Below are positions 7,407 through 14,722 of a DNA stretch of 50,246 bases, piece after piece (the first letter of the stretch is position 1; every line of letters starts with the position of its first letter). The DNA is from an uncultured Lachnospiraceae bacterium (lineage in GTDB: Bacteria > Bacillota > Clostridia > Lachnospirales > Lachnospiraceae). Made by a program: the position numbers and the translations under genes. The stretch lies in contig CAJUQB010000023.1 in NCBI GenBank assembly GCA_910588285.1, positions 1 to 50,246 of the forward strand. The letters are read 5' to 3'. The notes under the pieces are model-generated. The model was not told the origin of the DNA. It did no database searches and saw nothing but the letters and a program-made list of their open reading frames with translations.

Positions 7407-7670
7407 TTAGTCCTCCTCAATTACATGAATTTCCAGATAGTCAAAATCAATGCTTTCCACAAAGCAGTCGGCAGTAAAGCGGGCCTTGGCATGACGTTTG
7501 AACTCAGCGATGGTCAGATCCAGCCAGATGGGCTTGCCCAGGTCGAACTGATAGCAGGCCTCCTCTAAGGCCTGGAAAATTTTGTGGGTGCGGGTGTCTG
7601 TTTCGTTCTTTTCAATGGTAGTGTCTTTGATCAGATGGTTGTCTTTCCATATTTTAAACCAGATACGCAT
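7407..7670 (-). CDS. Small conserved protein of unknown function
   Basis: An 87-residue acidic soluble protein starting M-R-I-W-F-K-I-W-K-D. On the minus strand AGAAAGGA lies upstream of the ATG at a normal distance. The pattern of alternating beta-like and helical stretches, with T-R-T-H-K-I-F-Q-A-L-E-E-A in the middle, looks like a compact alpha/beta fold. I recall similar short proteins in Lachnospiraceae genomes but no function. It is convergent with the coiled-coil gene, eight bases away. A partial copy of the intergenic repeat (7698-7735) lies just upstream of its start, with a T-run reading the other way. Confidence 0.65.
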   Translation of the reverse strand: MRIWFKIWKDNHLIKDTTIEKNETDTRTHKIFQALEEACYQFDLGKPIWLDLTIAEFKRHAKARFTADCFVESIDFDYLEIHVIEED

Positions 7671-7697
7671 GGCGGAAAATCCTTTCTTTTATTGGTC

Positions 7698-7735
7698 GTT
7701 ACATTTCATGGGTCAGGAATGGATTGCACGAAATC
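7698..7735 (+). repeat. Partial copy of the structured intergenic repeat
   Basis: GTTACATTTCATGGGTCAGG begins at 7698 and matches the head of the element at 7813 (GTTACTTTTCACGGGTCAGG) with two differences. The first hairpin is replaced by GGATT/AATCC with a 6-base loop and a following run of T. The stretch 7671-8013 has no gene; besides this copy and the full one it holds only the ribosome binding site of the next gene. Confidence 0.65.
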
Positions 7736-7812
7736 CCTTTTTCTATTATAATACAGATGGGTGCAAATTTCATTCTATTTCATAAAAATTTTAGGAATTC
7801 CAATAGAAGCGG

Positions 7813-7959
7813 GTTACTTTTCACGGGTCAGGAATGCGCACTAGCTGCGCATTCCGTGAGAACATGATTCAGGAGTGAGGGGCGGTTTTTGCGTAGCAAA
7901 ACTTTAAATATCGTCCCGAATCGTTGCTATGAGCGGCCCCTCGGGCCGTGAATAGTAAC
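7813..7959 (+). repeat. Complete structured intergenic repeat element
   Basis: A 147-bp element closed by near-perfect 14-bp terminal inverted repeats GTTACTTTTCACGG (7813-7826) and CCGTGAATAGTAAC (7946-7959). Inside are hairpin 1 (GGAATGCGCA/TGCGCATTCC, loop CTAGC), the conserved linker TGATTCAGGAGTGAG (7865-7879), a stem GGGGCG (7879-7884)/CGTCCC (7912-7917) enclosing hairpin 2 (TTTTGC/GCAAAA, loop GTA), and hairpin 3 (CGGCCC/GGGCCG, loop CTC). A second copy at 33472-33578 keeps the linker and the pairing but not the paired sequences. It could be a small RNA, a MITE-like element or a regulatory leader of the following channel gene. Confidence 0.75.
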
Positions 7960-8013
7960 GAAGCGGAAAGAGAACCGCCTGGAGGAAGGCCAAAGAGCAG
8001 AGGAGGATATGAT

Positions 8014-8838
8014 ATGAATACACCGGCAGAAGCGGCAAAGCTGTATGTGCAGGCAGGAAAAGGGAAGGTGGCGCTCCCCCTTGGCAGGATGTTCCTGCTG
8101 GCAGTGTTGGCGGGGATATTTATTGCTTTTGGAGGTGTGGCAGCCACCACAGCATCCGTATCTGTTCCGCTGGCATCTGTGGGGAAGCTTGTGGGCGCCT
8201 GCGTGTTTCCGGGGGGACTGGCCATGGTGCTGTGTGCAGGAAGCGAGCTTTTTACCGGCAACTGCCTGCTTACGATTCCCCTGCTGGAGAAGGAGATCAC
8301 GGTGAGGCAGATGCTCCGAAATTGGATTGTGGTTTATCTGGGCAATTTCGTGGGTGGGGTAGCGGTTGCGGCTGTGTCCGTATTTGGACACCAGGCCAGC
8401 CTGTTTGAGAACGGGGTGGCAGTATCCATGATCAGCACAGCAGCGTCCAAGACAGCGCTGCCCTTTGGGGATGCATTCCTAAAAGGGATTGCCTGTAATT
8501 TTCTGGTTTGCATTGCCGTATGGATTGCAGGCTTTGTGGCAAAGACCGTGGGCGGGAAGCTGGCGGGCTTGTTTTTCCCCATTATGATATTTGTGGTAAG
8601 CGGCTTTGAGCATAGTATTGCCAATATGTACTATATTGCGGCAGGGCTGTTTGCCAGAACCAATGAGGCCTATGCTTCGGCAGCTGCAGCGGCAGGAATT
8701 GACTGCTCCGGCTTAAGCTGGGGAAGCTTTTTTGCCAGGAATTTACTTCCCGTTACCCTTGGGAATATTGTGGGTGGAGCAGTGTGCGTAGGCTGTGCTT
8801 ACTGGTATATTTATTCCCGCGGACAGCGGGACAAGTGA
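8014..8838 (+). CDS. Formate/nitrite transporter family channel
   Basis: A 274-residue integral membrane protein of the FNT family (FocA, NirC, HSC), which form pentameric channels for formate, nitrite or hydrosulphide. I start it at 8014: AGGAGG lies at 8001-8006. The first FNT signature is visible in the block F-G-G-V-A-A-T-T through G-S-E-L-F-T-G-N-C-L-L, and the second in K-G-I-A-C-N-F-L-V-C-I-A-V-W. The pore His region reads S-G-F-E-H-S-I-A-N-M-Y. Six hydrophobic helices fit the length. No pyruvate formate-lyase gene is adjacent, so formate export or import is a family-level expectation and the substrate is not settled. The structured repeat lies just upstream. Confidence 0.9.
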   Translation: MNTPAEAAKLYVQAGKGKVALPLGRMFLLAVLAGIFIAFGGVAATTASVSVPLASVGKLVGACVFPGGLAMVLCAGSELFTGNCLLTIPLLEKEITVRQMLRNWIVVYLGNFVGGVAVAAVSVFGHQASLFENGVAVSMISTAASKTALPFGDAFLKGIACNFLVCIAVWIAGFVAKTVGGKLAGLFFPIMIFVVSGFEHSIANMYYIAAGLFARTNEAYASAAAAAGIDCSGLSWGSFFARNLLPVTLGNIVGGAVCVGCAYWYIYSRGQRDK

Positions 8839-8875
8839 CTGCTTGTAGCAACTAGAAGAAAGTGAGGAAATCAAA

Positions 8876-9979
8876 ATGAAAAAGAAGTATCTATTATGTC
8901 TGCTGTGCCTGCTGTTGGTTTTGTGCGGATGCGGCCAGCAATCGGAGGGAGCAGGGATCTATATGTCCCCGCGCCAGAGACAGTCTGTGGGAATGCTGGA
9001 CAAGAATCTGATTTTTTGCATAAATGACAGCCTGTATTATGCCAAGGAGCAGGACGGAAGGCTGACCCTTGAGAAGGTGGAGGGGGAAAATGGAACCGTG
9101 GGGTATTTTACCTGTATCTATCCCGGAGAAAAGGGTGACACAGCGTATCTGGTTCTGGAGGATACGATGGAGATCGAAACATTATCCAAATCCTATGAGC
9201 GGACCCCGGTGTGCCAGATCCCGGAGGATGCGACCCAGAAGTACACTTATGGTCTTGTGGCCGGCGGGAGCTGTTATGCCATTAAGCCAAAGATGGGAAA
9301 TGCTTCCACCGGACAGCTGCTGGTTCAGATTCCGCTGGAGGAAGGCGGTGAGAGAACGACTGTCCATGAATGGGAGGACAGCTATTATGTGGATGTATTC
9401 CCGCCCTCTGCGCCGAATATCCATGCCCGCGATTCCTATCTGATTGCGACCTATCCATATATAGAAGGGGAGCCCTTATGGGTCTATGATACAAAGAAGC
9501 AGGAAATGGTAATACAGGGAGATCCGGATATGTCATATGCTGCTTATTTCCAGGAAAAGCTGTATTTTGTGGAGAATTCCACTGGTTCCATTCGGACCTA
9601 TGATCTGGAGCAGCAGAGACTTTTGGAGGATTCCATTCCCATTGCGGATTATGTTCCGGGTGTCACCCTAAGCTGTGATGAGAGCTATCTCTATGTCAGC
9701 CGGGTTTCCCAGGAGGAGTGGCCAAGGGAGGACAGCTCCCAGACGCTGGTGTACAATTATGAGGGAGAGCTGGTGGACGTCATTGACATGAAGGAAAATC
9801 CGGATGCAGTGGCCTGGGAGATCTGCGATAACCCGCTGTTCTGCGTCCTGCTGTGCAGTACTGAGGACTATGTATTTTTCGGTTCTTCCATGGCAGAGAC
9901 CTATGGGCTGTTTTATGTGGAAAAATCTAAGATCGGCTCTGAGGAGCTTACGATCCATACCCTGTATCAGGCCCAGTGA
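8876..9979 (+). CDS. Lipoprotein, probable beta-propeller-like, unknown function
   Basis: A 367-residue protein with a lipoprotein signal (K-K-K-Y, hydrophobic core, lipobox L-C-G-C with Cys19). The mature part is rich in aromatic and beta-type segments that recur in a way typical of DUF5050/beta-propeller surface proteins (for example S-L-Y-Y-A-K, K-L-Y-F-V-E-N-S-T-G and D-Y-V-F-F-G-S). GTGAGGA precedes the ATG. It follows the channel gene by 37 bases. No catalytic motif was recognised. Its last codons and stop lie inside the left arm of a 19-bp inverted repeat. Confidence 0.7.
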   Translation: MKKKYLLCLLCLLLVLCGCGQQSEGAGIYMSPRQRQSVGMLDKNLIFCINDSLYYAKEQDGRLTLEKVEGENGTVGYFTCIYPGEKGDTAYLVLEDTMEIETLSKSYERTPVCQIPEDATQKYTYGLVAGGSCYAIKPKMGNASTGQLLVQIPLEEGGERTTVHEWEDSYYVDVFPPSAPNIHARDSYLIATYPYIEGEPLWVYDTKKQEMVIQGDPDMSYAAYFQEKLYFVENSTGSIRTYDLEQQRLLEDSIPIADYVPGVTLSCDESYLYVSRVSQEEWPREDSSQTLVYNYEGELVDVIDMKENPDAVAWEICDNPLFCVLLCSTEDYVFFGSSMAETYGLFYVEKSKIGSEELTIHTLYQAQ

Positions 9980-10026
9980 TAAGCTTCACTGCGGGCAACA
10001 GAGCACAAAGCTTATCACTGGGCCTG
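9968..10026. repeat. Perfect 19-bp inverted repeat at the end of the lipoprotein gene
   Basis: CAGGCCCAGTGATAAGCTT (9968-9986) and its exact complement AAGCTTATCACTGGGCCTG (10008-10026) flank 21 bases. The loop contains GGCAACAG, which can instead pair with CTGTTGCC (10024-10031), so two exclusive structures are possible. There is no T-run. The left arm contains the lipoprotein stop codon. Confidence 0.8.
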
Positions 10027-10081
10027 TTGCCTGGGGAATCAAAGGTGCCGCATTGGCAGGCAGAGAAAGGAAATGACAGAA

Positions 10082-11041
10082 ATGAGACAATTGGAACAAG
10101 TATTGTGGGAAGAGGGAGAATACCGGTATGACGATGCCTTTGGCTTTGTGCCGCAGATCCACGGCTATCTTCACGAGGACGGGCAGATACGCCCCTGCGT
10201 GATTGTGGTGCCGGGCGGCGGCTACGAGGGGGTGGCAGCCAGTGAGGGGGAGATTGTGGCCCTGGAATTCTGGGAAAAGGGCTACCAGGCCTTTGTGTGT
10301 ACTTATACCACCAATCCCTTGAAGCGGACGCCTCTGCACATGCAGCCCCTGAAGGATCTCTCCCGGGCAGTCCGCTGGGTGCGAAGCCATTGCCAGGAGC
10401 TTTGTGTGAATCCCGGGCAGGTGGCAATCTGCGGTTTTTCGGCAGGAGGCCATCTTTGCGGCTCCCTGTGTGTGCATTTTGCAGATGTTTCCGAGGAAAA
10501 TCCCCGCTATGCGAAAGCCTCCAACCGGCCGGATGCGGCAATTCTATCCTATCCGGTGATTACCTCAGGCATAAAGACCCATGGCGGCTCCATGGAGAAT
10601 CTTCTGGGACGGGACGCCACTGCCGGGGAGCTTGCCTATATGTCCCTGGAGCGGCAGGTGACGGAACAGACGCCGCCCTGCTTTCTATGGCATACGGAAA
10701 CAGATGATGCGGTTCCTGTGGAAAATTCCTACCTGATGGCAGCGGCCTTCCGGGAGAAGGGAGTACCCTATGCCCTCCATATTTTTTCCGATGGAAATCA
10801 TGGACTTTCCCTGTCCAATGACCGGTGGGTCAGCAACCAGTACGGGGAATTCTATACCACAAGGCAGGCACAGCAGGTTTTGGAGCAGATCCAAGGGGGC
10901 GGGCTTACTGTCAGTGAAGAGGAGCTGGAACGGATTGAGGGGCTGGCTGTTATGGGTGTCTGCCCCAAGGAGGAGCTGGTGCGGGAAGAGGTGGCAGTGT
11001 GGCCGCTGATTGCCCATCAGTGGCTGCAAAAGGTAATGTGA
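10082..11041 (+). CDS. Alpha/beta hydrolase, acetyl-esterase type
   Basis: A 319-residue serine hydrolase. The oxyanion loop reads P-G-G-G-Y, the nucleophile elbow G-F-S-A-G-G, the acid probably D in T-E-T-D-D-A-V-P and the base H in G-N-H-G-L-S-L. This is the layout of the acetyl-esterase/BD-FAE group, which removes acetyl groups from small esters or xylo-oligosaccharides. About 60 extra C-terminal residues follow the catalytic His. I prefer the ATG at 10082 since AAGGA lies 9 bases upstream; the ATG at 10073 touches it. No signal peptide, so cytoplasmic. The neighbouring genes do not fix the substrate. Confidence 0.82.
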   Translation: MRQLEQVLWEEGEYRYDDAFGFVPQIHGYLHEDGQIRPCVIVVPGGGYEGVAASEGEIVALEFWEKGYQAFVCTYTTNPLKRTPLHMQPLKDLSRAVRWVRSHCQELCVNPGQVAICGFSAGGHLCGSLCVHFADVSEENPRYAKASNRPDAAILSYPVITSGIKTHGGSMENLLGRDATAGELAYMSLERQVTEQTPPCFLWHTETDDAVPVENSYLMAAAFREKGVPYALHIFSDGNHGLSLSNDRWVSNQYGEFYTTRQAQQVLEQIQGGGLTVSEEELERIEGLAVMGVCPKEELVREEVAVWPLIAHQWLQKVM

Positions 11042-11098
11042 GCATGTACCGTCTGAGAGGATATTCCAATTTGGCATGGTAGTAGGAAAATAAAGCGT

Positions 11099-11127
11099 TT
11101 GCCCTTTGGCATGGGCCATATTATACT
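11099..11127 (+). promoter_or_regulatory. Promoter candidate for the URO-D gene
   Basis: TTGCCC, 17 bases, TATACT, 35 bases before the ATG at 11162. Confidence 0.55.
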
Positions 11128-11161
11128 GTATGGAAATGAGAAAGCCAGGAGGGGAAATTTT

Positions 11162-12112
11162 ATGAATGCAAGAGAGAATATGCTGCGGGCCTACCGCCAT
11201 GAATTGCCGGAATATGTGCCCAACGGATTTACAGATCTGGACATTATGGATTCCTTTGGGGAGCGGTATTTTGGGGAGGGAACCGGGGACGACTGGTTTG
11301 GGGTGAACTGGACCTACACGCCCAAGCTCCATTCCCAGACAGAAACCCCGGGCCAGGAGCTGGTGGAGGATCTTACGGATTGGCAGGAAAAGATCAAGAT
11401 CCCCAATCTGGATGCCTATGACTGGGAGAAAATTGCGGCAGAGGCGACGGCAGGCTGGGACAGGGTGAACCGCATGTCCCTGTGCATGCTGCTGAACGGG
11501 CCCTTTGAACGGATGATGAGCCTGATGGGGTTTGAGAATGCGCTGTGTGCCTTTTATGAGACACCGGATGAGGTGAAGGATTTTTTTGAGGCTGTCACAG
11601 AACACAAATGCAGGTATATCCATATCCTGAAGAAATATTTTAACCTGGATATTATAGCCTTCCATGATGATTGGGGAAATAACCAGAATATGTTTTTCTC
11701 TATGGATATGTGGAAGGAATTTCTAAAGCCCTGTATCCAGAAGGTGATTGACGCCGTCCATGCAGAAGGGATGATTTTTGAGATGCATTCCTGCGGGTAT
11801 ATCAGACCGACCATACCGGAATTGGTGGAGATGGGGATTGATTCCATCCAGCCCCTGCAGTACTGCAATGGGGTGGACGAGATCAAGACGCAATACGGGG
11901 ACAGGATCCTCCTGAGCGGCGGATTTAATACCCAGGAGGTTCTGGAAAAGCCGGGAGCTTCCGAGGAGGAGATCCGCACCGAAGTAAGGCGTACCATGGA
12001 CAGCCTTGGGAAAGATGGCGGGTACTGCGCGTTGGTTCCCATCATTGACGACCGGGTCAGGGGGATTGTGGCTGATGAGGTTGCACGGTATGGGAAGGAT
12101 TTTTACAGATAG
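11162..12112 (+). CDS. Uroporphyrinogen decarboxylase-family protein (methyltransferase-like)
   Basis: A 316-residue protein with the URO-D barrel. I start at 11162 behind AGGAGGGG. Members outside haem synthesis are usually corrinoid-dependent methyltransferases (MtaA, CmuA types) or enzymes of unknown role. The H-S-C-G motif, which supplies Zn ligands in the methyltransferases, is present, as is the late G-G-Y-C. The usual haem-enzyme N-terminal arginine motif is absent. It is followed by a LysR gene and an MFS transporter, all on one strand, suggesting uptake and turnover of a small (perhaps methylated) carboxylate or aromatic compound. No corrinoid protein gene is adjacent. A second family member is at 44432-45541. 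Confidence 0.85.
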   Translation: MNARENMLRAYRHELPEYVPNGFTDLDIMDSFGERYFGEGTGDDWFGVNWTYTPKLHSQTETPGQELVEDLTDWQEKIKIPNLDAYDWEKIAAEATAGWDRVNRMSLCMLLNGPFERMMSLMGFENALCAFYETPDEVKDFFEAVTEHKCRYIHILKKYFNLDIIAFHDDWGNNQNMFFSMDMWKEFLKPCIQKVIDAVHAEGMIFEMHSCGYIRPTIPELVEMGIDSIQPLQYCNGVDEIKTQYGDRILLSGGFNTQEVLEKPGASEEEIRTEVRRTMDSLGKDGGYCALVPIIDDRVRGIVADEVARYGKDFYR

Positions 12113-12140
12113 GCCAGAGGGATGAGGGGCGGGGAGAGCT

Positions 12141-13058
12141 ATGCATAATGTGGATATCAGAAATATCAGCCTGGGACAGATCCAGTATTTTGTGAAGGCA
12201 GCGGAATACGGGAATATCACAAAGGCAGCAGAATATTTTAACCTGAGCCAGCCTACGTTGAGCAAAAAATTAAAGAGCATGGAGACCCAGTTGGATCTGC
12301 AGCTGTTTGTACGGGGAAGCAATCAGCTGCAGCTGACCCCGGCCGGGTATTTTTTGTATGAGAAATGGCAGGACAGCGTAAAGAAGCTGGAGGAGGAGAT
12401 CCAGTATGCCCATGTGTTGCAGCAGGGCAAAACAAAGAGTATTGTTGTGGCGATCCTGGATTCCTTCCGGCCGGATTCCTTTTTGCTGCCGGTAATGGAA
12501 GCCTTTTCGAAAAGATATCCGGATATCAGCCTGCGGATTGAATCCGATGCAGCCCAGGATATCCGGGAAATGCTGATCCACGGGGAGACGGATCTTGTCT
12601 TCTCCATTTATTATGATTTTGCGGAAAAGGAGATGGATCAGATCGAATGGTGCCTGCTGGGAAGGACCAGCCATTGTGCCTGTATGCGTAAGGACCATCC
12701 ACTGGCCGGGCGGGCATCTATTTCCATGACAGAACTGCGAAGGTCTGATTTTGTGGCCATTTCCCCCCAATATCTGCCGGAATATACGGATATGTTAAAG
12801 GGGCTGTGCCTGCCCTTCGGTTTTGCGCCCAATATTACCAATTACGTATCCTCGGCCAATTCCCTGACCCTGAACCTTCACACAGACCGGGATGTTTTTA
12901 TCTGCGATAAATATTATGCGGACCTGAACCGTGGGGAGCATGCGCTGGTGCCCATTGAAAATACCAAAAGCGGGTTTGTGATGGCATGGAGGCGGGATAA
13001 TCCCAAGGGGTATCTCCGGGATTTTATTGACCAGGTGCTTCAGATTGTGGAGGAATGA
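12141..13058 (+). CDS. LysR-family transcriptional regulator
   Basis: A 305-residue regulator. The winged HTH is complete (L-G-Q-I-Q-Y-F-V-K-A-A-E, N-I-T-K-A-A-E-Y-F, L-S-Q-P-T-L-S-K-K-L-K). The rest is a two-lobed periplasmic-binding-like effector domain, ending with S-G-F-V-M-A-W-R. It probably controls the MFS gene downstream and perhaps the URO-D gene upstream; a palindrome with LysR-compatible spacing lies at 13116-13136. It is separated from the URO-D stop by 28 bases and shares its strand, unlike the more common divergent arrangement. Confidence 0.93.
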   Translation: MHNVDIRNISLGQIQYFVKAAEYGNITKAAEYFNLSQPTLSKKLKSMETQLDLQLFVRGSNQLQLTPAGYFLYEKWQDSVKKLEEEIQYAHVLQQGKTKSIVVAILDSFRPDSFLLPVMEAFSKRYPDISLRIESDAAQDIREMLIHGETDLVFSIYYDFAEKEMDQIEWCLLGRTSHCACMRKDHPLAGRASISMTELRRSDFVAISPQYLPEYTDMLKGLCLPFGFAPNITNYVSSANSLTLNLHTDRDVFICDKYYADLNRGEHALVPIENTKSGFVMAWRRDNPKGYLRDFIDQVLQIVEE

Positions 13059-13115
13059 GGATTCAAAACAGGCATACTTGTATGAGGATTTACCATTTTT
13101 CTATCTTTTGGGACA

Positions 13116-13136
13116 GGTGTATACTTATCATACACC
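13116..13136. promoter_or_regulatory. Palindrome, operator candidate upstream of the MFS gene
   Basis: GGTGTAT and ATACACC with a 7-base spacer ACTTATC. It overlaps a TATACT (13120-13125) that could be the -10. LysR proteins often bind such interrupted palindromes (T-N11-A type), so the preceding regulator is the natural candidate. Confidence 0.5.
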
Positions 13137-13156
13137 AATGAAAAGGAGATGGAGAG

Positions 13157-14461
13157 ATGGAAAAAACGAGGAGGAGTGAACTGTTTGGTTTTGGGAAGGG
13201 ATGGGGAACGATTTTATACTGCCTGCTGATGTTCTGGTTTTATGCAGGTATGGTGAACGACAGCTCCAATATTGTTGCCCCTGCGGTTGCAGAGCGGCTG
13301 GGGATCCCGGTGGGAAATCTTCTGAATATGGGAACTGTGGCTGCTATGGTTGGCGTGGTATTTTTCTTTGTGATGGGAGCAGTCAACCAGAAAATCGGCC
13401 CCCGGGCCACATCCTTTGTCTGCCTGATTTTGGCGGGAATCGGATATTTTGGGATGGGACGTGCCAACAGCCTTGGGCAATACGCAGTATTCCTCTGTAT
13501 CTGCACCATTGGGGCCATGAGCGCCGGGTATATTGCAGGCGGTGCATTGGTCACACAGTGGTTTCCCAAGAAAAAGGGGATCGTTATGGGCTACACCACC
13601 ATGGGACATAACATGGCTACCGGGTTTTTTGTACCAATGATCACTGTGCTGGTGGGAAGGCTGGGAATCCAGAATGCAGTGGTTTTGCCGGCAGTCCTGG
13701 TGTGCGTGCTTGGCCTTGCAGGGCTTTTGCTGATACGGAATACGCCCCAGGAGCGGGGGATCAATCCGGATAATGTTTCCGATGAAATATATCGGATGGA
13801 GTATTTTAACGAGGAGACTGACGAGGACGGCGGCTGGACTGTAAAGAGATTACTTTCCAGGAAAACATTCTGGCTGGTTGCGGTGGCTTCCGGCGGGTTC
13901 CAGTTTGTGTCCACGGTTATCATTACACAATTGGTGGTACGGAACCAGGAGGTAGGCTTTACCCAGGCCCAGGCAGTGGGCATTATGACCATACTTGCCT
14001 TTGCCGGGATTGGGGGCTCCTGGATCATCGGGGCTTTGGATCAGAAGATCGGTACCAAGAAGACCATGATATTTTTTGGTATCTGGTATGCGGCTGCCCT
14101 GTTTTTGGAGGTTACCGAGGTGCGGGCGCTGGTCATCGTATTCCTGGTAATGTTCTCCATTTCTTTGGGGGGCTCTGCGAACTTCACCACCTCGCTGCCG
14201 GCGGCAGTGTTTGGACGTCATGGATTTAAAAAGGTGAACAGCGTTCTGTTCCCCATCCAGGCCCTTGTTTCCTCCCTGGGATTCATGGTAAACGGAAATG
14301 TACTGAACGCGACGGGAAGCCTGCGGATGTCCTATGTGATTGCTGCTGCAGCCTCCCTGATTGTGGTAGTGATTGTGCTGTTCGTCAACGAGCATGAATA
14401 TAACCGGGATTTCATGACAGAGGAGCAGGCGGAGCGCCTGACAGCGGAATTGAAGAGGTAA
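13157..14461 (+). CDS. MFS transporter, oxalate/formate-antiporter-like
   Basis: A 434-residue major facilitator with twelve predicted helices, divided by a charged loop around residues 210-235 (E-E-T-D-E-D-G-G-W). The start M-E-K-T-R-R-S and the phrases M-V-N-D-S-S-N-I-V-A-P and A-G-G-A-L-V-T-Q-W-F-P-K-K-K-G are typical of the OFA/monocarboxylate branch, including the conserved W-F-P-x-K-R/K-G motif before helix 5. The substrate is likely a small carboxylate. The URO-D gene and LysR upstream suggest a shared pathway. AAAAGGAGATGG precedes the ATG. A GC-rich hairpin follows. Confidence 0.88.
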   Translation: MEKTRRSELFGFGKGWGTILYCLLMFWFYAGMVNDSSNIVAPAVAERLGIPVGNLLNMGTVAAMVGVVFFFVMGAVNQKIGPRATSFVCLILAGIGYFGMGRANSLGQYAVFLCICTIGAMSAGYIAGGALVTQWFPKKKGIVMGYTTMGHNMATGFFVPMITVLVGRLGIQNAVVLPAVLVCVLGLAGLLLIRNTPQERGINPDNVSDEIYRMEYFNEETDEDGGWTVKRLLSRKTFWLVAVASGGFQFVSTVIITQLVVRNQEVGFTQAQAVGIMTILAFAGIGGSWIIGALDQKIGTKKTMIFFGIWYAAALFLEVTEVRALVIVFLVMFSISLGGSANFTTSLPAAVFGRHGFKKVNSVLFPIQALVSSLGFMVNGNVLNATGSLRMSYVIAAAASLIVVVIVLFVNEHEYNRDFMTEEQAERLTAELKR

Positions 14462-14480
14462 GGGATTTATTCCAATCGCA

Positions 14481-14506
14481 GAGAGGCCGGGGCGTTCCGG
14501 CCTCTC
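14481..14506 (+). terminator. GC-rich hairpin after the MFS gene
   Basis: GAGAGGCCGG and CCGGCCTCTC form a perfect 10-bp stem with loop GGCGTT, 19 bases after the stop. There is no clean T-run after it, so termination strength is uncertain. Confidence 0.6.
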
Positions 14507-14547
14507 AATAGGGGTGTATTTATTAGCAGACAGAATTAATTTTTATC

Positions 14548-14576
14548 TTGTATTTTTATAGGAACCGTGTTAAACT
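14548..14576 (+). promoter_or_regulatory. Promoter of the glycerol operon
   Basis: TTGTAT, 17 bases, TAAACT. It lies upstream of a leader terminator and 147 bases before the glpK ATG. Confidence 0.6.
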
Positions 14577-14607
14577 AAAGCTAATAAAAACATACCCAGA
14601 GACATGG

Positions 14608-14654
14608 AGCAGGGTTTTGGACAGCAGAGATGCTGTTTCAAGCCCTGCTTTTTT
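14608..14654 (+). terminator. Leader terminator before glpK, probable antitermination control
   Basis: AGCAGGG pairs with CCCTGCT (14643-14649), inside which ACAGCA pairs with TGCTGT; six T follow. A terminator between promoter and glpK is how GlpP controls glycerol genes in Bacillus: with glycerol-3-phosphate, GlpP lets transcription pass. GlpP itself is not in the window. Confidence 0.72.
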
Positions 14655-14722
14655 CGTGTCTGTGGCAGAAATGAACGATGCCGCGCAGCAGGGAGAGCGC
14701 AAAATAGAAGGAGGAATGGAGA

